This document shows, piece after piece, positions 1 through 8,458 of a stretch of 36,482 bases of DNA. The notes below the pieces were generated by a model. The model had not been told where the DNA came from, did no database searches, and saw nothing but the letters and a program-made list of their open reading frames with translations. The stretch's first letter is position 1. Every line of letters starts with the position of its first letter. The DNA comes from CAZZHG01 sp964653655 (GTDB lineage Bacteria; Bdellovibrionota; FAC87; UBA2466): positions 1 through 36,482 of the forward strand of contig CAZZHG010000055.1 in NCBI GenBank assembly GCA_964653655.1. Direction: 5' to 3'. Position numbers and translations under genes: made by a program.

Positions 1-2981
1 CCCGAGCCGTCCGTGGCGGCGGCGAGAACAGTGACGGAGCCGTTGAAGCCGGTGCCTACCGCGAAACCGGTGTCCAGGGTGCCGTTGGAGTTTAGGCGCA
101 CGAGACGGTTTCGGGCCGTTCCATTGTAGCTAAGAAAGTCGCCGCCAACATAAACATCTCCCGATCCATCCACCGCCGGGGCGACTGCATTCGCTGTAGA
201 GTTAAAGCCCGTGCCTATACCGAAGCCCGCGTCCAAGGTTCCGTCCGAGTTGAGACGAACGATGCGATTTCTTGCCGTACCATTGTAACTGGTGAATCCA
301 CCGACCACGAATACGTCGCCAGACGCGTCCGTAGAAGCCGCTACATCGTTGACTGAAGAACTAAAGCCGGTCCCGACGGCGAAACCGGTGTCCAAGGAGC
401 CATCGGAGTTTAGCCTCGCCAGCCCACTCCTGGGGACCGCGTTGTACATGACGAAGTCTCCAGAGACATACAGATCTCCTGAAGCATCCGGAGCAAGAGC
501 TATCCGCTTCACTCGGTAGTCGAAACCGAACCCAACGGTAAAACCTGCGTCTGGAGATCCGTCTGGATTCAGTCTGGCTATTCCGCCTCTGGCTAGTCCG
601 TTATAGGTATCGAAATCCCCTCCCACATAGGCGTCGCCGGAGCCGTCGGGGGCGGCAATGACCGTATAAATCGTGATTGTGGCGTTGTTGTAATAGGGAT
701 CAAGAGTGCCGGTGAATCCTGAGTCGGCGGAACCGTCTCCTTTTATCCGTACAATGCGGCGGGCGTCCTCCCCTTCATACATGGTGAAGTCGCCGGCAAC
801 ATAGAGGTCGTTCGTTCCTCCGGGAACGGGTACCATCACCCGCATCGCGTACCAGCGAACTCCATTGACGATCGACCAGTTGAACCCGGCTGAGACGGTG
901 AATCCCGTATCGAGCGTACCGTCGGAATTGAGTCGGACTAGGTTGGCGACCGGCGAGCCATTGTACGTAGTTCCACCGTCGCCCACATAGACGTCTCCGG
1001 ACCCGTCCCCTGCAATCGACAGGCTTCGCACCTGGCTGGAAAAACCCGTTCCCACGGCGAAACCAGTATCGCGGGAGCCGTCGGAGTTGAGTCGAACGAT
1101 TCCGGGGGTGGAAGCTCCGCCGTAAGTGGAAAAGCCGCCGCCAGCGTAGAGGTCTCCGGAGCCATCCGTTGCCAGGGCGATAGTGTTGGGGTTCGAGCTG
1201 AATGAGGGCGAGGCCAAGGTGAATCCCGTGTCCATTGTGCCATCCGCGTTCAGGCGGACAATCCCTCCCACGGAGCTTCCATTGTAGGTACTGATCAATC
1301 CTCCTAAGACATAGACGTCACCTGACCCATCGGAAGTGGCGACTATGACGTCCACGGTACTGTTGAACCCCGTACCAATATTGAAGCTGTTGTCGACGGA
1401 CCCATCCGAGTTGATTCGTACAATACGGTTTCTGGAAAATCCGTTGTAGGTTGTAAAGTTGCCGCCGACGTAGATATCACCGGACCCGTCCGTCGCAAGT
1501 GCGATTGTGTTCGCATAAGGTGTTCCGGAACCGAGCCCAGTTCCCACGTTAAATCCGGCATCAAGGGTGCCCTCCCCGTTGAGACGGGCAATGCGGCTGA
1601 CCGATGTTGCATTGCAGAGTGTAAAGGATCCTCCAACATAGACGTCTCCCGAACCATCGGTCGCGGCCGCTACTGCGGAAACGGCGTTGTCGAAGGAGCA
1701 TTGACCGGATACGCCCGAATCCAGGGTCCCGTCTGAATTTAGACGGGCAAAATGATTTCTAGAGGTGCCGGCGTACCCGGTAAAGGACCCTCCGATGAAA
1801 ACATCGCCGGATCCATCCAGAGTGGCCGACATGGCTCTAATGGAAGCGGAGTCGGTGCCAAGGGGAGCCCAAAAATCCGGAACTAAACTGTCGTTGGAGT
1901 TCAGTATAGCGAAGTTTCGCCGTCCTTTACCGTTGTAGGATTGAAACGCTCCGCCGACGTATATATTGCCTGAGGCATCCGTCGAGGGGGTTATTGTATA
2001 CACGAGGTTGTCGAAATCACTTCCTGAGTTGAAGCTCGTGTCGAGCATTCCGTTGGGTCTGATACGCGCGATGTATTTTTTCGGCGTCGAATTGTAGCTG
2101 CCGAGCCCGCCCCCCAGGAAGATATCCCCGGTCCCATCCGTAGCGACGGCAATGGTTCTGACGGTGCCTGTTCCGGCTCCTATCGAGAACGCCGGATCAT
2201 TCGAGCCGTCGGAGTTCAATCGGGCTAGGTTCTTTCTCGGGGTGCCGTTATAGCTATTGAATGTTCCGCCGGCGTAGATATCTCCCGACCCATCGGTCGC
2301 CAGGGACAGGGCGTAAACGTAGGCGGTCACAGTGTCGATAAATCCGTTGCCTACGAAAAAGCCCGAGTCCAGGGTGCCATCCGGATTGAGACGAACTAGG
2401 CGGTTTCTCGCGGTTCCATTGTAGGTCGTGTAGGATCCCCCTACATAGATATCTCCCGAGGCACCTGTCGGAGCAGCAAGAGAATACACCGAGTTGTTGA
2501 AACCCGTTCCCACTACGAAATTGGTATCGAGGGAACCGTCGGAGTTAAGCCGAGCTATGCGGAGCCTTCCGGTTCCATTGTAGGAGGTGAAATCGCCTCC
2601 CACATAGATGTCGCCCGACCCGTCCGTAGCAACCGCGATGGCGTTCACCGTGTTGCTAAAGCCAGTCCCGATGGAAAAATTTGTATCTAGAGATCCGTCC
2701 GAATTGAGTCGTGCGATGTAGTTTACAGCGGTACCGTTGTAGTTGGTGAAATTGCCGCCAACGTAGATATCCCCCGAGCCGTCTGTCGCAGGGGCTATCG
2801 CATACACTGCGGTGGACACGGAAGTTCCGAACCCAGTGCCGGGATTAAAACCATTGTCGACTATGCCATCGGAGTTAACCCGGACAATGCGGCCTCTAGA
2901 AGCCGCGTTATAGGATACAAAAGCTCCTCCCAAGTACAGGTCGCCCGAGCCGTCCGTCGCTAGGGCGGACGCCCAAACGTC
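1..2981 (-). repeat. Tandem array of about 19 diverged ~150-bp coding repeats
   Basis: Each unit encodes one propeller blade of the secreted protein starting at 4388. Units are recognisable on the plus strand by the recurring reverse-complement of GGx-ACCTACAATGGAAC and by the DGSGD codons. Unit length varies between about 49 and 60 codons. The units are diverged at the nucleotide level rather than near-identical, so the array looks old. Only the last unit is truncated, by the window edge. Confidence 0.85.
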
Positions 2982-4388
2982 TCCGGAAAAACCCTCGGCC
3001 ATGTTGAAAGTTCCATTGTCGTATCCTCCGGATCGGCTTCTGGTGAGCATCAGACCGTTACGCAGATTGGAGTTTTGAGAGCGGCCAAGAGAGTAAACGT
3101 AAGTGATGTCGTCATTGAGAAAGAAAATACTATTGCCGAGATCGTCCGCGGGGCCGGGAGCATTGGAACCAAATCCATTTGGATACACGTCGGAGGGCAC
3201 CAGCCTACCTCCGCGGCTGAGCCGGACTTGGAACTCGTCGTAGTTAGTTCCGTTGTAGCTGGTACCCGTCATGTAGAGGTCGGTTCCCTTTGGAGGCTTT
3301 GTGATCTGGTTGAGCACGCAGTCGTCGGTGGGGCTCGCTCCTTGGTGAGAGAAAACGGCGATTCCCGTGTCGTCGGTGCCCCCCGCTATGCCCATCGCTC
3401 CGAAGCCGGAGCTCAGCTGGCCGGTAGTGCGGTTCACGGCGGCGACCGCGCAACGCCAGGGTGGGCTGTAGTAATTCGCCCGATTCGATCCGACGACCAC
3501 CACGTTTCCGCCCTGAACGGTAAGGGCCGCGGGAACGCTATCCAGGCCGCCGCCCGCCGCCGCGAAGTCGAGGGCCTGACTCCACGGGGCGCCGTCACGA
3601 AGCAGGGCGCTTTCGTCGGTCGAGTGATAGACGCGGTCCACGTAGAAGTGATGATTGCCCGCGGTCTCGGTGCTGGCTACGAAATAGGCTTTGGAGCCGG
3701 AGTCATAAGCGATGCCGACGGCGGTGCCTTCCACCTCGTTGAAGAGCATTGTCGTTCCCACGACGTCGCCGGTTTCCTGGTTGAAGATGGTTACGAAGGG
3801 GCGGAAACCCGGCGAGGTGTACTTTCCTTTTGCGCCGACCAGAGCGATCACTCCGCCGTCCGAAACGAGAACGTCCGGGTTGTAAACGAGACCGCGGATG
3901 AACGCGTGCTCGGAGTTTACGTTGCTGCCTAGTCCGGTCCACTTGATGCCGTTCACTCCGAACGCCGTCATGAGATTTCCGGAGGTGTCGAACTTCACGA
4001 GATAGATCGTGTAGTAGCCCGAAGAGTCCATTGAACGGCAAGCTGCGATGTAGCCATCGCTCGCCCAGACGACTGCGTTGCACATGTTATCGAGACCGGC
4101 TCCGGTGAAATCGAAGTGGCGTTTTCCGGGAGTGTCGCCGCTCGAAGTGAAACTCGTGTCCGGATCTCCGGAATCGGTCAGGTAAGACGCGATGAAGGCC
4201 CGGTATTGGTTCGTGATGAAAACGCGGCCGACGCCCACGAACTTGGTGGGAGTGGAGGGGGATTGCGCGGTGGCGCGGAAGACGGCGTTACCGGTTCCCA
4301 CGAACTCGGTCGTGCCGAAGCCCGCGAAGGCGGACGAGGCCGCAAGCATCGCGAAGAGAAGAAAAAGTTTTGAGCCAACGTGCCGCAT
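1..4388 (-). CDS. Giant secreted beta-propeller protein with delta-60/SBBP-like repeats (3' end beyond window)
   Basis: The frame stays open from an ATG at 4388 to the left edge, at least 1462 codons, with no stop when read through. Residues 1-22 are a signal peptide (basic start, Leu/Ala core, cleavage after Ala22 in SAFA-GFG). Residues about 23-465 are diverged propeller repeats (motifs such as FDTSGNLMTAFGVNG and NRTTGQLSSGFG). From about residue 470 there are 18 complete repeats of about 50 residues plus one cut by the edge. Their core is DGSGDxYVGGxFxxYNGT, then RIVRLNSDGSLDTGFxVGTGF. This matches the delta-60 repeat (xRLNxDGSLDxxF), with a DGSGD turn resembling SBBP repeats. It is likely a secreted or surface beta-propeller; no ligand or enzyme activity can be assigned. 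The gene lies 16 bp after a small lipoprotein gene, probably in one operon. No C-terminal anchor or sorting signal is visible because the end is missing. Confidence 0.9.
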   Translation of the reverse strand, partial: MRHVGSKLFLLFAMLAASSAFAGFGTTEFVGTGNAVFRATAQSPSTPTKFVGVGRVFITNQYRAFIASYLTDSGDPDTSFTSSGDTPGKRHFDFTGAGLDNMCNAVVWASDGYIAACRSMDSSGYYTIYLVKFDTSGNLMTAFGVNGIKWTGLGSNVNSEHAFIRGLVYNPDVLVSDGGVIALVGAKGKYTSPGFRPFVTIFNQETGDVVGTTMLFNEVEGTAVGIAYDSGSKAYFVASTETAGNHHFYVDRVYHSTDESALLRDGAPWSQALDFAAAGGGLDSVPAALTVQGGNVVVVGSNRANYYSPPWRCAVAAVNRTTGQLSSGFGAMGIAGGTDDTGIAVFSHQGASPTDDCVLNQITKPPKGTDLYMTGTSYNGTNYDEFQVRLSRGGRLVPSDVYPNGFGSNAPGPADDLGNSIFFLNDDITYVYSLGRSQNSNLRNGLMLTRSRSGGYDNGTFNMAEGFSGDVWASALATDGSGDLYLGGAFVSYNAASRGRIVRVNSDGIVDNGFNPGTGFGTSVSTAVYAIAPATDGSGDIYVGGNFTNYNGTAVNYIARLNSDGSLDTNFSIGTGFSNTVNAIAVATDGSGDIYVGGDFTSYNGTGRLRIARLNSDGSLDTNFVVGTGFNNSVYSLAAPTGASGDIYVGGSYTTYNGTARNRLVRLNPDGTLDSGFFVGNGFIDTVTAYVYALSLATDGSGDIYAGGTFNSYNGTPRKNLARLNSDGSNDPAFSIGAGTGTVRTIAVATDGTGDIFLGGGLGSYNSTPKKYIARIRPNGMLDTSFNSGSDFDNLVYTITPSTDASGNIYVGGAFQSYNGKGRRNFAILNSNDSLVPDFWAPLGTDSASIRAMSATLDGSGDVFIGGSFTGYAGTSRNHFARLNSDGTLDSGVSGQCSFDNAVSAVAAATDGSGDVYVGGSFTLCNATSVSRIARLNGEGTLDAGFNVGTGLGSGTPYANTIALATDGSGDIYVGGNFTTYNGFSRNRIVRINSDGSVDNSFNIGTGFNSTVDVIVATSDGSGDVYVLGGLISTYNGSSVGGIVRLNADGTMDTGFTLASPSFSSNPNTIALATDGSGDLYAGGGFSTYGGASTPGIVRLNSDGSRDTGFAVGTGFSSQVRSLSIAGDGSGDVYVGDGGTTYNGSPVANLVRLNSDGTLDTGFTVSAGFNWSIVNGVRWYAMRVMVPVPGGTNDLYVAGDFTMYEGEDARRIVRIKGDGSADSGFTGTLDPYYNNATITIYTVIAAPDGSGDAYVGGDFDTYNGLARGGIARLNPDGSPDAGFTVGFGFDYRVKRIALAPDASGDLYVSGDFVMYNAVPRSGLARLNSDGSLDTGFAVGTGFSSSVNDVAASTDASGDVFVVGGFTSYNGTARNRIVRLNSDGTLDAGFGIGTGFNSTANAVAPAVDGSGDVYVGGDFLSYNGTARNRLVRLNSNGTLDTGFAVGTGFNGSVTVLAAATDGS

Positions 4389-4404
4389 AGAGCTCAAGGA
4401 AATT

Positions 4405-4653
4405 TCACGATCCGGGAGTCGTGTTCATGATCGTTCGGATTTGTCCGGACTCATCCGCGCCTCCTCCCGCTTGCACGGAAGGAAGATCGGGCGGGTTTAC
4501 GTTTCCCGTGGAGTCGCCGGGGGGAAGTTCTCCGGGAGGTAGCTGACTTCCCCACGGATCGATGCCGCCCTCGGCCGGATTCGGCCGTTGCGCATTACAG
4601 GCCGCGAGCGCGAGCCCCAACATTAGAGTGAGAATCGTTTTGGAGGTTTTCAT
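4405..4653 (-). CDS. Small Pro/Gly-rich lipoprotein
   Basis: This 82-residue protein has a lipoprotein signal: basic start MKTSK, hydrophobic core and lipobox LAAC with the acylated cysteine at Cys19. The mature part (NAQRPNPAEGG and onward) is rich in Pro, Gly and acidic residues, has no predictable fold, and contains PPGELPPGD. Asn follows the cysteine rather than Asp, so outer-membrane sorting is expected if the usual +2 rule applies. The gene is 16 bp upstream of the giant propeller protein on the same strand, so it may help its export or anchoring; that is inference. Start: ATG at 4653. No family recognised. Confidence 0.75.
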   Translation of the reverse strand: MKTSKTILTLMLGLALAACNAQRPNPAEGGIDPWGSQLPPGELPPGDSTGNVNPPDLPSVQAGGGADESGQIRTIMNTTPGS

Positions 4654-4816
4654 CGGATCGCCACTAACGTCCAGGTATCTAAGCTAATTTTACGCGCCGC
4701 ACGTGTGGCAATTGTGTCGATGGAAACGCACAGAATTGATCTGAAAATACGAGCCCTTAGTGCCGATTTAACTGGGCTGGACCGCCCAAAATCAAGCACA
4801 GGCCTATCCGGGAGCC

Positions 4817-5671
4817 CTATTCGGTGAGTTCGGAAAGGATGTCGGGCCGGGCTTGAACAGGTTCGTGTCCGTGGATCTGGTGGAAGTAGAGCCGAACGGA
4901 TTCCGGAAGCTCCGCGAGTGAATGCTCCCTCGTTCCGATTCGCACTCCCGCTACCTCGTAACCGGTGCGGGTGTTTCCTTCCATCCGCCGAAATGTGCCG
5001 GTCTTCTGTAAGAGAACGGTGGGCCGCTCGCTCTCGTAGCGGTTCTTTTTCCAGTCGCCGAAACGCTCGACTATCGCATCCACCTCGTCGCCGACCAAAT
5101 GATCGATGTTTTCTCTCAAGTACGAGTACTCGAAATCCCACCAGCGGATTTCGAGAAGCTTCTCGATGACGGGCTTCTCGAAACGGTAGCGGATCACCTG
5201 CGCCGGGTTGCCCGCGACGATCGCAAAGGGCGGAACATCCTTGGTCACGACGCTGCCGGCGCCAATCACCGCGCCGTCGCCGATCGTCACGCCCGAGAGA
5301 ATCGTGACGGAGGTGGAGATCACCACGTTGTTGCCGATGTTCAGGGTTCCCTTGGAGAACGGATAAACCAAGGGAAGGTGCCGTTGCTTGAGGCTGTCTT
5401 GAATGTCCGGAAGGTGGATGAGCGAGTGATTGAAGACCCGATCGTTTCTGTGCTCGCCGCCGGCGAGAATGCGGGTGTTGCCGGCCGCTTCACAAAAAGC
5501 TCCGACCGAAAGAGTCGCTTCCCCGCGGTTCACCAGGTTCATGAAAAAATCGGCGAGCCTGAGAGTGTTTATCGAATTTCGCCCGAAGTGAGCGGTGTTT
5601 CCGACTTCGTTGGTCGCTTCGCAATCAAAGGGAGCAAGCACATACGCGATTCGTCCGTTAGTTTCCGTCAT
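4817..5671 (-). CDS. Hexapeptide-repeat acyltransferase (xenobiotic acetyltransferase/CatB-like) with C-terminal extension
   Basis: This 284-residue protein has left-handed beta-helix repeats: TLNIGNNVVISTSVTILSG, then TIGDGAVIGAGSVVTKDVPP and FAIVAGNPAQVIRYRF. That is the CatB/VatD-type acetyltransferase pattern, with a loop histidine at about His74 (GGEHRND) where the family has its catalytic His. Acetyl-CoA is the usual donor; the acceptor is unknown. Residues from about 200 to 284 form an extension unlike a typical CatB C-terminus. The ATG at 5671 was chosen over a longer frame start because AGGAGG lies 9 nt upstream and the longer N-terminus is basic and unlike the family. The start overlaps the end of the PhyH-type oxygenase gene by 14 nt, which suggests translational coupling and a shared pathway, for example tailoring of a glycan or small molecule. 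Confidence 0.8.
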   Translation of the reverse strand: MTETNGRIAYVLAPFDCEATNEVGNTAHFGRNSINTLRLADFFMNLVNRGEATLSVGAFCEAAGNTRILAGGEHRNDRVFNHSLIHLPDIQDSLKQRHLPLVYPFSKGTLNIGNNVVISTSVTILSGVTIGDGAVIGAGSVVTKDVPPFAIVAGNPAQVIRYRFEKPVIEKLLEIRWWDFEYSYLRENIDHLVGDEVDAIVERFGDWKKNRYESERPTVLLQKTGTFRRMEGNTRTGYEVAGVRIGTREHSLAELPESVRLYFHQIHGHEPVQARPDILSELTE

Positions 5672-6467
5672 GGCGGAAAACCTCCTGAACCTGTTTCTTC
5701 GCGGGAAAGCCCGGCGTAATGAGCCGGTCGGCGACCTGATACAAAAACGGATTGAGGTAGTTACGTTCAGCGAAGGTCGGCTCCTCGGCATTGTTGAAAC
5801 GGAAATTCACCGTGAGCCTCGCCCGGTTCGTGCGGTTCACGCCCGAGCGATGCACGAGAAACGCGGAGAAAAACACCACGTCCCCAACCTCCGCATCGAT
5901 GGGCACGAAGCGCTTGCCTTCGAGAAGCGCCTCGTTCGTCGCGAGCGGATAATCCTTCGCGGGGTCCGCGTGAAAATCGAGAAGGCCTTCTTTGTGGCTT
6001 CCCGGCAAAACCTCCAGCCGCCCCATGTCCTCGGAAATGTCGACGAGAGGAGCCCAGACGACGATGCCGTCGAGACTTCCCTGCATGTTCGCCCATTCCT
6101 GATGGGCGGGAAGTTTCGCGTAGCGCTCGGTTTTGGCGAGGTGCGGAGAGTGAAACCAGACGACCGGCCGCGCGCACAGTACGGGAAAAGAAACTCCGAG
6201 ATCTTTCAGCGCGGTGTGGATCTTTTCGTGGACGGCGAGCCGGTAGAGGGACACGAGATGATTACAGAGCTTCGCGGCCCCGTGGTACCGATCGAAATCC
6301 CGCGAGTAAACCTCCCGCAGCCGCACTTGAAGCTCGTCTTCGGTTAGAGCGCCGAAGACGCGCCCCATCTCCTGCCGTACGGCGTGAAGGGTTCGCGGTT
6401 CGAGGAGGCCGCGCAGGATTACGTAGCCTTCCTCTAGATACTGAAGTTTGGCGTCGGGGTTCAGCAC
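5658..6467 (-). CDS. Phytanoyl-CoA dioxygenase (PhyH) family non-heme iron oxygenase
   Basis: This 269-residue protein has PhyH features. The N-terminus is YLEEGYVILRGLLEP. The iron site is read as His122-x-Glu124 (AHQEWANMQG) with distal His206 (LVHRSGVN), and Arg217 (RARLTVNFRF) is placed to bind 2-oxoglutarate. VVWAPLVDISEDMGRLEVLPGSHKEG is a family hallmark. PhyH enzymes usually have HxD; here it is HxE, which other 2OG oxygenases tolerate. Function is expected to be 2-oxoglutarate-dependent hydroxylation of an unidentified substrate. The start is a GTG at 6467, four bases after the stop of the exported-protein gene; no better in-frame start keeps the conserved N-terminus. The 3' end overlaps the acetyltransferase start, so the two are probably co-translated. 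Confidence 0.8.
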   Translation of the reverse strand: MLNPDAKLQYLEEGYVILRGLLEPRTLHAVRQEMGRVFGALTEDELQVRLREVYSRDFDRYHGAAKLCNHLVSLYRLAVHEKIHTALKDLGVSFPVLCARPVVWFHSPHLAKTERYAKLPAHQEWANMQGSLDGIVVWAPLVDISEDMGRLEVLPGSHKEGLLDFHADPAKDYPLATNEALLEGKRFVPIDAEVGDVVFFSAFLVHRSGVNRTNRARLTVNFRFNNAEEPTFAERNYLNPFLYQVADRLITPGFPAKKQVQEVFRHDGN

Positions 6468-6471
6468 GGTT

Positions 6472-7110
6472 TCACTGACACTCGGCCGGCGTGACCTCTT
6501 CGGCCATCACGCGCAGTACCCAGTCCCCCTCGAGGCCGAACGCGCTGGAATAGTTCCAGCCGGTGCCCGAGGCAAAAAGCGTATTGGCGAGCGGGTTCGA
6601 GAGTCCGTCGCTATCACGTCCCACCGACGGCAAACCGTCGTGGGTGAACTCGATGGCTGCTCCGATGAGCTGGCCCGCTTTTACGCACGGAAGTTTTTCG
6701 CCGCCCGAGCCTTGCGCCGGAATGTCGTTCCAGTAGTGGCCGGGCGTGACGCTTGCCGCATTTTCGATTTCGGTCGGAATCGACGGAGAAAAGCTCGTGC
6801 CCACTCCCATGCGGAAAAATATATTGAGCCGGGTCGCCGGCGTGCCACGCGAAGCGGCGATAAGCGTACGGAAGTGCGTCACTCTGACGAGCGTCTTGTC
6901 GGCTGGAACTTTCACCCAGATGCCCGCCATCTCCCCCGTGACAAAGCCTTGCTGCAGGTAGACGGGAGAACCCTTGGGGTCGAAACCGTCATTGAAGAGC
7001 TCGAAGGCCGCCGCTTTGCTTTTCGTGCCGAAGGGCACGGTCTTGCTTTTCACGGGCGAAGCGAAGGCCGAGAAAGAAAACACAACCAGAGCCGCAAGAA
7101 GAGTCTTCAT
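6472..7110 (-). CDS. Exported protein of unknown function
   Basis: This 212-residue protein starts with a signal peptide (MKTLLAALVVFSFSAFA, cleavage near Ala17-Ser18). The mature part is predicted mostly beta, with two cysteines (LPCVKAG and the terminal PAECQ) that could form a disulfide in the periplasm. I recognise no family. Its ATG at 7110 directly follows an imperfect hairpin that covers the GGGGGA Shine-Dalgarno. It sits between mtaB (53 bp upstream) and the PhyH gene (4 bp downstream), so it is likely part of the same transcript. A structural or binding role outside the cytoplasm is the most that can be said. Confidence 0.7.
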   Translation of the reverse strand: MKTLLAALVVFSFSAFASPVKSKTVPFGTKSKAAAFELFNDGFDPKGSPVYLQQGFVTGEMAGIWVKVPADKTLVRVTHFRTLIAASRGTPATRLNIFFRMGVGTSFSPSIPTEIENAASVTPGHYWNDIPAQGSGGEKLPCVKAGQLIGAAIEFTHDGLPSVGRDSDGLSNPLANTLFASGTGWNYSSAFGLEGDWVLRVMAEEVTPAECQ

Positions 7111-7143
7111 GAGAGTTTCCCCCGAGTTAATGGGGAAATTCTC
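7111..7143 (-). promoter_or_regulatory. Hairpin sequestering the Shine-Dalgarno of the downstream exported-protein gene
   Basis: The arms 7132-7143 and 7111-7122 pair over 12 bp with one A-C mismatch, around a 9-nt loop. In the minus-strand RNA the 3' arm is GGGGAAACUCUC, and the start codon AUG follows directly. The SD-like GGGGGA therefore lies in the stem. There is no U-run, so it is a poor intrinsic terminator. It may damp translation or stabilise the mRNA end after mtaB. Confidence 0.45.
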
Positions 7144-7162
7144 TTAGGGCGTGGAGGAAAGG

Positions 7163-8458
7163 TCAAACCGCGGCGAGCGGTTCGGTGACGAGGCGGCCGC
7201 GCTCGATGCCGGTGATGCGCGAGCGGATGATCTCGCGGCTCTGGCGAAGGGGCGCTTTGGAGAAAGTGGGCAGATAGTTTTCGGTATGGCCGAGCCAGAC
7301 GCCCGGATATTTTTCCGTCGTTTTTTCGACAAGTACGTCGCACTCGCGGCCGATGTGAGTTTGTAGACAGGCGGCAAGCCGCTTGTCGCTCATCTCACGC
7401 AAAATGGCCGAGCGGCGGGTGATGTCGGCGGCGCGGACTTTGCCGGGCATTTTCTCCGCGCGGGTTTCCTTGCGCTCCGAGAACGGAAAAACATGGAGCT
7501 TCGTCCAGAAAGACCGCTCCAGGCAATCGACGGTTTCCTGAAACGCGGCCTCGTCCTCTCCCGGAAAGCCGACGATGACGTCGACGCCGATGAAAGTGTC
7601 CGGGCACTGCTTACCGATTTTATTCGTGACCGTGACGAACTCTTCCGCCTTGTAGATCCGGCGCATTCCCTCTAATACCCGATCGCTTCCGCTTTGGAGC
7701 GCGATGTGAAAGTGCGGGCAAAGCCGCGGCTCGCGTCCGACCATCTCGATTAAGGAGTCCGGGATTTCAAAAGGATCGAGCGTGCTCACCCGGATGCGCG
7801 GACCCGTGGGCTTTTCAAAAACTTTGGCGAGAAGCTCCATGAGGTTCGTGCCGAGATCCCAGCCGTAATGGGCGAGATGAATCCCCGTGAGCGTCACTTC
7901 CTGGAAACCCTGAGCTTCGGCTTCCTCGATTTGCTTCAAGATGGTCGCAATCGGAAGGCTTCGGCTGCGGCCTCGCGCCCGCGGAATGATGCAGAAGCTG
8001 CACGCGAAATTGCAGCCGTCTTGAATCTTGATCGAAGGCCGCGCGTTGCGGGATCCGGGAAAGCTCTCCGTCAGAAAGCCGTTCGCCGCAAAAACTTGAT
8101 CGCGGGCGACTTCGTTGTTTTTCCACTTTTCGAGAAAACAATCGAGGATGCGCTGCTTTTCGGCCGTTCCGACGACAAAATCGATGTGGGTTTCCGCGAG
8201 AAGCTCTTCTTTGGCGACCTGAGCGTAGCAACCCACAACTCCTATCAAAGCGTTCGGATTGAGCCGCTTGTAACGAAGCGCCTGATAGCGGGCGTCGCGA
8301 TCGGCGGCACCCGTCACGGTGCAGGAGTTGATGACGTAAGCATCGGCGACTTCCTCTTCGGAGACGACATCGAGGCCGCGTTTGCGGGCTTCGAAAAAGA
8401 GGGAATCCGTATCGACGCTGTTTGCTTTGCAACCGAAGGTTTTGAAGCCGACTCGCAT
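7163..8458 (-). CDS. mtaB: tRNA t6A37 methylthiotransferase (MtaB-type radical SAM enzyme)
   Basis: This 431-residue protein belongs to the MiaB/RimO/MtaB family, which converts t6A37 to ms2t6A37 in ANN-decoding tRNAs in the MtaB case. The N-terminal methylthiotransferase domain has the three auxiliary-cluster cysteines Cys10 (FGCKAN), Cys46 (NSCTVTG) and Cys77 (VGCYAQ). The radical-SAM motif Cys149-x3-Cys153-x2-Cys156 (GCNFACSFC) follows, and a TRAM-like region ends the protein. FGCKAN with NSCTVT favours MtaB over MiaB or RimO. The ATG at 8458 shares its A with the mnmA stop (TGATG), so the two are coupled. A longer frame start at 8485 would lie inside mnmA and adds no conserved sequence. 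Neighbouring mnmA and cysteine desulfurase make this a tRNA-thiolation cluster. Confidence 0.88.
   Translation of the reverse strand: MRVGFKTFGCKANSVDTDSLFFEARKRGLDVVSEEEVADAYVINSCTVTGAADRDARYQALRYKRLNPNALIGVVGCYAQVAKEELLAETHIDFVVGTAEKQRILDCFLEKWKNNEVARDQVFAANGFLTESFPGSRNARPSIKIQDGCNFACSFCIIPRARGRSRSLPIATILKQIEEAEAQGFQEVTLTGIHLAHYGWDLGTNLMELLAKVFEKPTGPRIRVSTLDPFEIPDSLIEMVGREPRLCPHFHIALQSGSDRVLEGMRRIYKAEEFVTVTNKIGKQCPDTFIGVDVIVGFPGEDEAAFQETVDCLERSFWTKLHVFPFSERKETRAEKMPGKVRAADITRRSAILREMSDKRLAACLQTHIGRECDVLVEKTTEKYPGVWLGHTENYLPTFSKAPLRQSREIIRSRITGIERGRLVTEPLAAV

Noticed and set aside
3075..3932. 285-codon plus-strand open frame
   Set aside because: Antisense to the N-terminal part of the giant propeller gene, which has a signal peptide and repeats in frame.
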